A stretch of 64,000 bases of DNA from Todiramphus chloris collaris (Eukaryota; Chordata; Aves; Coraciiformes; Alcedinidae). Within the stretch, counting starts at the first letter, position 1, and every line of letters begins with the position of its first letter. A model generated the notes under the pieces. The model was not told the origin of the DNA and did not search any database. It saw nothing but the letters and a program-made list of their open reading frames with translations. The position numbers and the translations under genes are program-made. The stretch lies in the NCBI GenBank assembly GCA_025345505.1, contig JANVCC010000018.1, forward strand, positions 58,418,716 to 58,482,715. The letters are read 5' to 3'. Shown piece by piece: positions 1-10,900 of this stretch.

Positions 1-1943
1 CAGCATTAAGTATCTCAGACTTTTCCTCATCCTCAGTTGTAATGTTCCCCCCACACACACATCCAGTGAAGGATGGAGATCCTCCCTGGCTCTCTTTTTA
101 TTGTTCATGTATTTGTAAAAACTTTGTCTTCTATGACAGTGTCTAGATTGAGCTCCAGCTGGGCTTTTGCCTTTCTAATTGTTTCTGTGCATGACCTAAC
201 AAGATCCCTGCACTCATCCTGAATTTCTTGCCCCTTCTTCCAAAGGATGTCAGCTCTCCTTTTTTTCCGGAGTCACAGCAAAAGCTGTTCAGCCAGGTCA
301 GTCTCTTTTCTGCCCTTTTGTCTTACAGCGTATGGGGACAGCATGTTCCTGCGCTTTTAAGATTTCCTTCTTGAATATCATGCAGCCTTCCTGGACCACT
401 TTGTCCTTCAGGACTGTCTCCCAAGGCACTCTCTCAACCAATGTCCTGAACGGGCTGAAGTCTGCCCTTCAAAAGTCCATGGTGGAGGTTTTGCTAACTC
501 CCCTCCCTACTTCACTAAGAATCAAGAACTTAATTATTTCATGGTCATAAACCCCAGATGGCCTCAGACCATTACATCTCCCACCAGTCCTTCCCTGTTT
601 GTGAACAGCAGGTCTAGCGAGGCACCTCCCCTGGTAGGCTCACTTACCTGTGTCAGGAAGTTATCTTTCATACATTTAAGGAACCTCCCAGCCGTCTCCT
701 CTCTGCTATGTTGTATTTCCAACAGATGTCCGGTCGGTTGGAGTCCTCCACTGGAATAAGGGCTAGTGATTGTGAGACATCTGCCAGACACTTGCAGAAT
801 GCTTCATCTGCCTCCTCATCCTGATAGGGTGGTCTAATACAGACACCCAACAGGATATCTGCCTTATTCATCCTCCTCATCCATACCCATAAACACTTGA
901 CCTTATCATCACTATCATCAAGCTCTATACAGTCAAAATATTCCCTAAAATACAGAGCCACCCCACCATCTCTCCTTCCCTGTCTGTCCTTTCTGAAGAA
1001 CTTCCATCCATCCATTGCAGCATTCCAGTTACAAGAGTCGTCCCACCATGTTTCTGTGATGACAGCTATGTCATAGCTGTCCTGCTGCGCAATGGCTTCC
1101 AGCTCCTCCTGTCTGTTGATCATGCTGCATGCATTGGTGTAGATGCACTTGAGCTAGGCTATTGGTTTTGCCCCTAACATTGCCATGCAACCCCTAGGCT
1201 CATATCCAGTGGGCCTGATTTTATCCCCCTCTGCCTTCAAACCTGGTTTAAAGCCTTCTTGATGAGCCCCACCAACTCCTGGCCAAGAATCCTTTTCCCC
1301 TTTGTGGACAGTCCTGCTCCATCTGTCGCCAGCAGGCCTGGTGCCACCTAAACAACCCTGTGATCAAAGAAATCAAAATTCACCCAATGGTACCAGCCTC
1401 TAAGCCATGTGTTGATCAGGTGTATTTTCCTGTTCCTTTCAGCATCCCTTGCCAGTGAAGGAATTGAGGCAAACACCACCTGCACTCCTGATCCCTCCAC
1501 CATTTGGCCCAGGGCTACGAAGTCCCTTTTCATCTCCTTAGGGACCTCTCTTGGCAATCTCATCACTGCCCACCTGCATGACCAGTAGCGGACAGCAAGC
1601 AGAGGGTTGTACCAGACCCAGGAGCTTCCTGGTTACATCTCTGACATCAGCTTCAGGGAGGCAGCACTTGCCTGTGGGACAGGTCCGGCCAGCACACTGG
1701 GCCTTCTGTTCCCCTCAGAAGGGAAACCCCTATGGCAATGACGCTCCTTTTATTTTTTTCAGGAGTGTCCCTAATGCATGGGTCTGCCTGTCTCAGTAAC
1801 TCCCTGGGTGGACCTTTATCAGTGTCTTCATTTGCCTGGTCCTTCAGTTCCAGAGCCCCATACCTGTTATGTAGAGCCAACTGGGAAGGCAGGGGAGGCC
1901 TGGTAGGGATTCGCCTGGCATCCAGAGCATGGACCTGTTTCCT
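1..1943 (-). mobile_element. CR1 LINE copy with ORF1-like and endonuclease regions, decayed
   Basis: A CR1 non-LTR retrotransposon read on the minus strand, cut by the left edge of the window. From its 5' end: an ORF1-like, GDSL-esterase-type region at about 1880-1350 (SLLRGTEGP, later INTWLRGWYHWVNFDFFDH), then the APE-type endonuclease at 1123-564 (YDIAVITETWWDD, FRKDRQGRRDGGVALYFRE, LDLLFTNREGLVGDVMV), then the linker toward reverse transcriptase at about 540-1. The frame breaks repeatedly, so it is an old inactive copy. It sits in an upstream intron of L3MBTL3, antisense to the gene. Most CR1 copies keep only the 3' end, so a copy carrying the 5' half is less common. The 5' boundary is approximate. 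Confidence 0.9.
668..1123 (-). pseudogene. CR1 ORF2 endonuclease fragment
   Basis: The longest uninterrupted frame of the CR1 copy, about 150 codons. It corresponds to the N-terminal part of the APE-like endonuclease (TETWWDD, RQGRRDGGVALYFRE, GVCIRPPYQDEEADE). The expected GDFN-type core reads VEDSN, and the frame is then lost; the rest of the domain continues in another frame at 564-791. Non-functional. Confidence 0.85.
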
Positions 1944-1981
1944 TTCACCCTAACAAAGATTCCGTTCACCCTAACAAAGAT
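1944..1981. repeat. Two-copy tandem repeat at the 5' border of the CR1 copy
   Basis: The 17-mer TTCACCCTAACAAAGAT occurs at 1944-1960 and again at 1965-1981, separated by TCCG. It lies where CR1 similarity fades. Confidence 0.8.
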
Positions 1982-4900
1982 ACCTGCCAGCAAAACTCAT
2001 TGTGTCATGGCATGTTTAGTGTGCAAAAGGCATATTTTGCTGCAAGAAGTTCTTTCCTGTGCACCTCAGAGGCATTGTGTTTGTGTTGTGAGGAGGCAGA
2101 ACTCCTGAGGCTAGTACAAGCTTTATCTCCAGGAAGGGATGTGGTAGGTTGGCTCCAGTGACAAAACTGCTTCAGTATGAACTCTGGCGATGGTGTCATG
2201 ACACAGTATGCCTCATTGCTAACTCAGATTATTCTCACCCTTTTCCTTTTGTCTTTTTCTGTCCATGTATTTTTTTATTTGGTTTTCTTTTTTCAGGTTT
2301 TCTTCCTTCCATTTTGAGAAGCTTTGTTGCACTCAGTCAGCAGGGTAACTCCTTAAACAGTCAAGTTAGTACCTAAGAGGTTACCGTCCTTCAGTTAGCA
2401 CATGGTAACCTGCTGCATTCATGATGCACTGCAAATGTGAAGTAAAAGTTTTTAATTTATGATCTCTCTAAATAAAGGTTGTCACTAAAATTTCCAATGT
2501 TTCACAGGAAGGGATGACTAAGAGCTATATGTCTACTTAGTTACTGTAGCTTTTGCTTTTATAACTGGATTTTCCATGGTATTTAAAGTTGTTATCCTGA
2601 ATATTAAGAAAAGAAACAATCTCATGGCAATCTATTGTGGTTTATTTTACTACGGTCTTACCAATCCTATTTGCACATTAACTGATAGTTCTAGGGGATA
2701 AATATATAACAAAAGAAATTTTGTTGATCATAAGACAGGTATTTGTCATTTCACAGCAAATAACACTGTTAAGTATCTTCCTATATTGGTTTGCCCTTTA
2801 TGCTAATATTGTTTCTTTTCTTCAGCATTTGTGAGGGAAATAATAAGGTTTGTTATTTATCTGTAGTCTGCAGACTTGAGGGTCCAGGTCACTTCAAAAG
2901 TTCTAACGTTCTACCATCACTTTTTTCCTGAATTAACAAAGACATTTTTTAATTGGTATAATTATCCACATCAGGTAGTGGTCCTGTGACTCTTTTATCT
3001 TGACAACCTTGAAATGTATTTAACCATGCTTATCTTTATTTCATGATGAGGCGCAATGTCTGTCTACAGCACAAATGCCTGTGTGCAGAAAAGATAATAA
3101 TTTAAAATGCTAAGTAGTTCTGAAATAATTTTGAGATCTTGTTCCTTAGGAACCAGATGAAAGCCTCAGTGATTAATTATGTAGTGGGGTTAAAGCATTT
3201 ACTTTTTAGAAAAGTTGATGTTAATAAGGACTCGGTATGTATCAAGTTGATCCAGGGTTCTCTGCTGCGCAGTTGAAACTGAGACCGATGTGGAGGTTGG
3301 TAGCATTATGCAGATCACCTGCATATTTATGTCTGTGAGTTGTATGCTCTCTGATTTTTAATGCATAAAACAGTTTCCAAGTTCAAGCAGTGATGCAAAG
3401 TGGACAGTTGTAAACAGGTCATTAGTGTTTTGGGTCAGCCCTCTGTGAATAAATATTTTTATCAGAAACTTTACAGGCATTACGTCTAAGTTGAAGTGAA
3501 CTGAACATGCCATGAGGGAGGCTGGTGTTAGAAACGCAGGAACCCTCAGCTCAGCAGGATGTCACATCTTTTTGTTCAGTGTGTGCTGAGATAGTTCTTG
3601 TCTGATTTTGATGCCAGTCTCAAGTTTCATTTTATCTCTTATGTAAGGTCACTGGCCCCAGCCAGATCTGTTTAAGACCATTGAAGCATCTTTCTCCTAA
3701 AAAAGAATGCTTTGATGATAAACATGCATTGTAAATTGTGAAAGAGAACATTTGTGTCACTTGCTTCCAGACCAGTTAAAAATGTTTTCATAAAGTCTGC
3801 TGAAGACATCACTTAATATTCCAGCAGAAGAAGAAGAATACATCTCCCAGGTGTTGTCAGGACCTTTTTGCTGGAGGTTTCTTACTAATCACACATCAAT
3901 ACCAGAAAATGCGGTCATCTGGATATAAGCTACTCTAAATAGTCTAATCCATCAGTTAGTACAATTTATTTGTTTAACCCAGGAAGGAATGAAATCTGGG
4001 TGAATTTTCCTGGAGCTGCCATACAACCTCATCCCCTGGCAGCGCTTGACAATAGCCTGCACCTGAAAGGCAATGAGGAGCTGGGGTTGGTGACATTTCC
4101 AACTCATACAGCTAAACCAGGAGACCTGTATGTGACTTCATGCAGGTTTGCAAAATATTCCAAGTAGTCATAAAGACTAATAGTCTATATTAAAAACTAC
4201 TTTAGTGTTAGTGTTGTTCTACCAAACTGAGTACTGCCTTACTTTTCTTCAGGTTAAGAGACAACCCTGGCTTATGTTCTGTTCTGCTGTTAGGTGTAGC
4301 TGAGGCTGAGCAATCTTTTCTGACTCTGGACAACCAGAAGCTTATATTAACGCTCAATTTTTCTCAGCCTGTGCAGGACTCTGGAAACAGTGGCTCTCTT
4401 TCCTCCAAAAATGCATTGTGGACACATGTATTGTCAGACACTCTGCTGCCACTTCAGTAGGATGCAAAGCATGCAGCAGACAATCGCTATGCTATATTGA
4501 TCCTTTAACATTTAGAGATGGCTGTATATACTCTTGTGCGGGGTGGGTGCTGTTAATACGAATCTTTGTGTACTGAAACTTGGGCTGAGCCTGCTGAAGC
4601 GTCTCAGATGGTAATGGCGTATCTTTGTGTTGGACTGGTTTCAAAGCTGTGAAGCAGCACTGGAGGGAGTACAGCCCTGTCAGATGTACAGTAGAGGCTG
4701 CAAATTGGGTACTCACCACTGCTTACACTTCTTGCCCTGCTCCCTGTGCCTCTGGCAGACCTCAGTACCCCCAGGTCAGGGACACGTGATCATTTTGGAA
4801 ACTGGCTTCTGAACTTCTGCTGTCTTCAAATAGTATGCTAAGGCAAACCACAAGCTGAGGCAGAAATCTGAATTTAAGTTAACTTGACAGAAGAGTTAAA

Positions 4901-7760
4901 AATCCCTATTTAATATTAAATATCATAAACATCAAGAATTCTGAGCCCTTGAGATGAGTTGTTTCTAAAACTTGCAGTGCTATATAAATCAATTGCTTCT
5001 ATTATATAGGAATAACAAGATTAATTTTTTATTCTTTGTAGTAGAGAAGTTACACTGAACTGAAGGCTGGAGGCATTGAGATCCATGAGGATGTACTGAT
5101 TGATGTGAAGCCATGTAACTCATACACAGGTTCATTCATGCTGTGTTTTGTTGAAACAAAGCTAACAGTAGAAACCTTGAGGGTTCTTTTTGTTGCCCGA
5201 AGTAACAGTAACATCAAAGGACTATTAAGGAGTTTTAAAAAAAAATTATGCAGCAACTCAAAGAATTAATGATAAAGAAAAACTCATCTGAATCTAGTGT
5301 TTTAAAGCATCATTAATATAACTATTGTTGACTGAAATTGTCATTCGCCTTCTGTTTTTCTAGAAAATACTGAAGGAAAAGGCAGTATATAAACAGGCAA
5401 GGTCTAATGAAGGACTGAATTTTGAGACCTTTTCTTGTTTTTTAATTTAAAACGTCTTAATGGTGTTGGTAAACAGAAGATCTGCAGATTAAATTGTATT
5501 GTCAGATTTCATTGTAGTGTAAGGCTTGTTTAATAAAATGCAACTGAAGTTAAATACCACATTGGTAGTGTTTAGTGTTTCCTTGAGACAACCCTCTAAC
5601 TGCTTAAAACCACTAAGCCTCAAAACACCCCTGTGAACATAGGAAGCCAAAAGAAGATTATGTGTTTTGCCTTATAGCAACAGCAGAACTGAGATTAACC
5701 AATATATTTCTGAGTTTCTGATAACCATGTTTCGTTACAGTGGTATGAGTTTGTCAAAGCAAGAACTTAAATCCCACTAGAATTGTCTCCTTAAAACCTT
5801 TTTCTGAATAGAAGCCTGTATCTTTCATCTTGTAGTTCATTTGAAAGGGAAAAAAGACATTGTTGTGATAGATGCAGCAATATAAAGAATTGAGAATGTA
5901 AAACAACTTCCCTTCTTTCCTACTGTTCCTCTTTTCTTCTGTCTTCCCATCTGTCAGTTCATGGGGTTTTTTTGTTCTTTAAACATGTCTGACAGAGGCC
6001 ACTCCTAAGACAGACAAAACAAGTAGGTTGAAAAAATAAATGTAAGCAGAAGTATATAAATCTAAAATAAAAGGTCAAATTCTGTTTAATTAAAAAAAAA
6101 AAAAAAAAAGAACTCCCCAAGTTACATTTTTCTTTATATATTCTGTTCCATGTCATTAAAACATTTTCATCAAAAAAAAAAACCAAAAAAACCAACCCTT
6201 TTTCAAGTTTATTGTTTTTGAGTCCAGCCACACATTTGTGGCTATCTTATTCTGCTATGTAAACTTCTGGTATGAAGGTTCTCATGGCAAAAAAAATTCA
6301 GTGCCTGTATCTCAGAGGAGTGTCTGGGACTACCCCCCAGTTCCTTGGAAGAAGGCAAAGGTAGCTGTCCTTTGTAGAACCTCTGGGGTTGGATGGCTGT
6401 ATGCCCCTTGAAAACACTGTGCAGGCTGTTGTAGAACACTGCCTGCTTGGAATGGCCTTAAACAGGGATCTCATCTTGATTAGAAAAGCAGAAAGCGTGT
6501 TCTACTGACATGTTTTTCCTCCATAATTCAAGTTCAGCAGAGCTATACAAGGATTAGACAATAAAAAGGTTGATGCTGTCTTGTTTTCAAATGAACCAAC
6601 TGACAAAATCACACATTGGACTCCTGTGTTGATAACCCCAGCAAAGAATGACTGGCTTGGCCTATGTAGCATTAAGGCATTTTCTCCTTTTATGCTGGTG
6701 CTGAGAGAAATGTAAATTTCCACCAAGTCTTTGTTTAAGTTGGTAAAACTAAAATTAGATTACTAATACTGGACCAGTCTCGTGATAGGAGTTGATTCAC
6801 ACAGTGTGAATCCAAAGTTTCATCAGTAAAGAAAAAGCAGAACGTATGGCATATTTTGAACAAAAGGCCTTTTTTTTAGTCTATGCTTTTTAAAACAACC
6901 ATGGTAATGAAATCTGTTGATTTTGTGCTTTTTTTTTTTTAATTTGGAGATTGCAGAGGGTATGTCTAGCAAGGTAGACTTGTTTATATTATACAGTTCT
7001 GTCTGCAAATCACACATGTAACAATCAGTGAAACAAATGCAACATTGCAGTAGTTTATGGAAAACCAGATAGTTATTTTCTTATAAAGAAAATAAAATTC
7101 CAGGACATGATTTTTTTTTACATTTTACTGTTGCAGAGGTCCTCGTAATAATAGAGATGAATAGGAAAGCATAATATTAGATTATCATTAGTGTCATGGC
7201 TCGTGAATCACAAATAGAGCCATTATGTTTAGTACGGCCTCTCCTGTATCTTGGAGATTTGAAAACTGAACTGGTTGTTTTTCAGGAGCATGGGTGGTAT
7301 TCCTCATACTGTGCCCTTGCAGTGCAGCTTCTGTGTGAACATTACATAATAGAAATACCCTCCTTTGCAGGAAAAATAACCATGGGATTATGATTTTGTT
7401 TGGAGAGAGGTGGGTATAGTCAAAGGCATCCTCTACATTATGTGTAAAATTCCATTAAAGGTACGAGAGGCAAGCTATGCATTTATTAAGCAATTTTCCA
7501 GAATGTATGCTTTAATATAAATGAATACAATTTGTGTTACGTAAGTTGTTGTGAAAAAACATCCAGGTTGAGGTTTTCAGTAAGTGTATTTCTGAACATT
7601 TTCGAGTATAACTACTTACCACGCTTTTTTCTAATCTTCTTTATATAAAATGATTGCATCTGCTTCTAGAAGACTGGTCTCTGATGTCATTTCATTTGAA
7701 CTGAGTGAAGTCAGTAATGTGTCTGACAATAAGGAGGCATTTCTCTTCTTCAACTTTTAG
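1982..7760 (+). other. L3MBTL3: L3MBTL3 intron (5' end outside window)
   Basis: No exon supported on either strand. The short open frames here lack splice sites and family motifs. It holds T-rich and A-rich runs, including an AATAAA followed by an A tract at 6066-6109. Confidence 0.7.
6092..6109. repeat. Poly(A) tract preceded by AATAAA
   Basis: A run of about 18 A bases, 20 bases after AATAAA at 6066-6071. It may be simple sequence or the tail of an old retrocopy. Confidence 0.6.
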
Positions 7761-7907
7761 TGCAGTCAGCTGCCCGTATTCAGAGATGAACTTGAACAAA
7801 GAAAGCCTCTTACCGGACCGGTTGAGTGGGGAGATGCCTGCAGCCAGCCCTGTCCCCAGAAACAGAAAAGTGGAAACAAGTGAAAGATCCATCTCTCCTG
7901 TAATCAA
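7761..7907 (+). CDS. L3MBTL3: L3MBTL3 coding exon: end of C2HC finger and start of linker
   Basis: The acceptor is a pyrimidine tract ending TTTTAG at 7760. The donor is AA|GTAATT at 7908. The frame reads AVSCPYSEMNLNK, then LLPDRLSGEMPAASPVPRN and a Ser/Thr-rich tail. Cys at 7771 would be the last zinc ligand of the CCHHC-type finger; the other ligands would be in the preceding exon, outside the window. The exact 5' edge is uncertain by a few bases, because AG also occurs at 7763-7764 and 7767-7768. A second GT at 7900 would break the frame with the next exon. Confidence 0.85.
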
Positions 7908-10900
7908 GTAATTAAGATTGAAGCGATGTCTGTGACTAAGAGCAGTACTTTTTCTTTCAGTGTTGTGCAGTTTGTAGTTGAGTAGTGGCTGAATGGTTTC
8001 AGAAGGGCCTGCCTGTTTATCTGCATTTTCATTTACAGGGAAGAAACAGTTTCATCAGTACTTATGGAAAAGGTCATTGAACTATCAAAGACTGATGCAG
8101 ACTTTTCTATGTATGATTTAACAAGAGTTTGGTTTCATCTTCAGTGGTTAATTGGAATTTAAAATTGATTGTTTGCCAGTTGGTTTCACTTAAGAAAATT
8201 ATTTACTTGTATTTGTTTTCTGGGATGGCCTTATTGATGTGGCTGAGAATTAAAGTCGGTCTTTGAAGAACAGCCACTATAAATTCTGTTGTTATTGTGG
8301 GAGTGGGGAATCAAGTTACTGGGAGTGGGTTTTGCAAGAATGATGCTAATGTCTGTAGCCAAAGCTTCTAGCAGGAGTACTGGGAAAAAGCAAAGATATG
8401 TGATACCAAGATGGTGATTTTTTGAATTATGATTTTCTATCAGAAATTGTGGACACTGACTCCTGTGTTTATTTTATGCTGTGGGGATACATAGAGAACT
8501 GAAGCAGGAGAGGAAAAGAAGAGAGTCTTTCCATTCTTTTCAGGGGCTGTATTAATTTAAATATGAAAATACAAATTTTTGTAGTGAAGATTCCAGTTCC
8601 CACTGTAATGACTGCATATTTTCAGTAGATGGTGTTTTAAATTACATTCTCAGAGTCTGTTTCAACTTCATTCTTTAAAGCCCAAAATACCGAGCTTTTG
8701 AAGAATGCTGCCTGATTTGATTGTTCTTCTAAATGTAGGGTCATAGAAATTTGAAGTGACTTACTGTGTGATAGTCTGCCCTGGTACCGTCCCAGTGAAG
8801 TCAGTAACAGTTTGAACAGTGTTCTCTGTAACAAGGACTGTGTCAGATGCTACTTTTTTCATTGTCCTAATTCAGACACTGGTAACATGTCTAAAGGGTC
8901 CTGGCTACACAGCAGTATATCATGGAAGAGAGAGAAAGGATAGGAGGAATATGATAATTCAAGGTTTTCTTTTGTTAAAAGTATTTGAAGTAGATAGCTT
9001 ATTATCAAAAATAACATTACACAGATTCTGTTCCTGTTGAATTACCTAAACATTTTACCTTCAATTTCGTGGAGAAAAAAGTTCTCTAATGTGATTTCTG
9101 AAAATCCCAGGGATACAATTTTGTTGGTGCAAGTAGTAAAAAATAAACAAAAACCTTGCATATCTTAAATTACACTAATGACTCTTTACTCATAGAGAAA
9201 ATAAGTTGAACAACTCAGTTGCTTTCCAGTTTTAAACATTTTGTTAATTTATTTTAAACAGTGACAGAAAATGTCCCAGCCCCGGTCACGTAGGTGTGAA
9301 GTCTTCAGCTCACAATCGATCATCTGGGAAAGCTGTACTAGAAACAGCAAAGCACGAAGATGCAGAAAGTAAATCTCCTTGCAAAAAGCCCCTGTTATGT
9401 GATGTGAAAGAGAAGAAGGCGCATGGGTAACTATGAGTTCCTTTCTGAGTATGAGTTTTTTGGAGTTGGACAGTTGAAAATGCTTCTTATCAGGCAGTAC
9501 AGTAGAGTGGTTTGTCCATGGGATTCTTGTAAGCAGTAGGGAAGGAGATGGAATTTTGTCAGCTGTCTTTATATTAGAAACTGGGGAGAAGGAGTGTCAG
9601 AAGGTATTTAAAAATCAGAAATTCATATCAGAGAGGAGAGCGAGAGGAGGGGAGGAGAGGAGAAATACTTGGAGACATAGAAATTATCGGAAGTTGAGAT
9701 CCCTCTTCCCCACCTCTATGTACAAATATGTTGCTGTGTATGTACAAATATGTAAGTACATTAAAAAATTAAAAGTAATTCCTTACCTCTCGAGATTTGG
9801 AGTATCTTTTTGACAAAAAATTATATGAGATAGTTTTCAAGCTTGCATTGGAAAATAGTATTTATATTTATTAGGCTATCATTGAAACTAAGAGGATACA
9901 ATTCAGTGTTTTTGTGAGGCAGTAGGGTTCCCAACATTTTTCAGTGGTTACACTACCAGTTCATTACATTATTGTCCATTTTCATTCAGAAGTAGAAAAC
10001 AAATCTGTTTAAGAAGTATAATTTCTTAAATATTTACGTCTGATACTTTATCATGTGTTCATAGTACATGAATTCTGATAGCAATAATAGTGTCTTGAGA
10101 GACTTCGGAGAGTTTGCATTATACAGTAAAGCTAATGAAACTTAACTGTTTGATTAGGATTAACTTAAATCCTCTGAAACATCTCTGAAAGTTTTTTTTT
10201 TTAACTTTCTTTTTTGCAAATTGGGTTAACCAGATCTGACAGTGTTTTAGGATTTCTTTCCTTTTTCTGATAGACTTTTTTTTTCCTCTTCTGAACTGTT
10301 ATGAATTGTTTCCTTTATTCCAAAATCCTATGCTAAATAAAAAATAAAATTTAACATGTAGCTTTTTACATCTTTTAAAATTGGTCAGCTTCTCTTCAGA
10401 ACATTCTTTCATATTATTTCAGTAAGGTGATACTGTTCAAGTTGTATTGAAAAAGATTTAGTAGGACCATCAAGCAGTGTTTATACTATTTCCATAACAC
10501 AAATAAACAGCATTCACTTGTCATACTCAAGTGTATTTAAACAGCAAAAAAACACAGAGTACAGTTTCACGTGCACTTTTGAAATAGCCTGTGTTAATAG
10601 TTGTCATTCATCACTTTAAGCATAGTTGTAGTAAATTCATCTTTTTTTAGAAATAAATTTTGGCTTCACAGACTTCTAAAATTAATTGAAAAACTTTTTT
10701 TTTCCCTTTTATTTTTTAGAGGGTCTTATCTTTACGAAGGCCTAAAATAACCAAAACTCGTGCAGTTTATTCACTGTATTAAGTCATTTTAATACAGAGA
10801 ATAGCAGTCTCGTGCCAACTCTGAACTACCCAGAGGCTTTGCATTTTGGACTGTTTGAACGTACTGATGAATATTTTATCATTTAGCTTTCCACATACTT

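Noticed and set aside
3970-4167. 65-codon plus-strand frame considered as an upstream L3MBTL3 exon
   Set aside because: No MBT or zinc-finger residues and no fitting splice sites.
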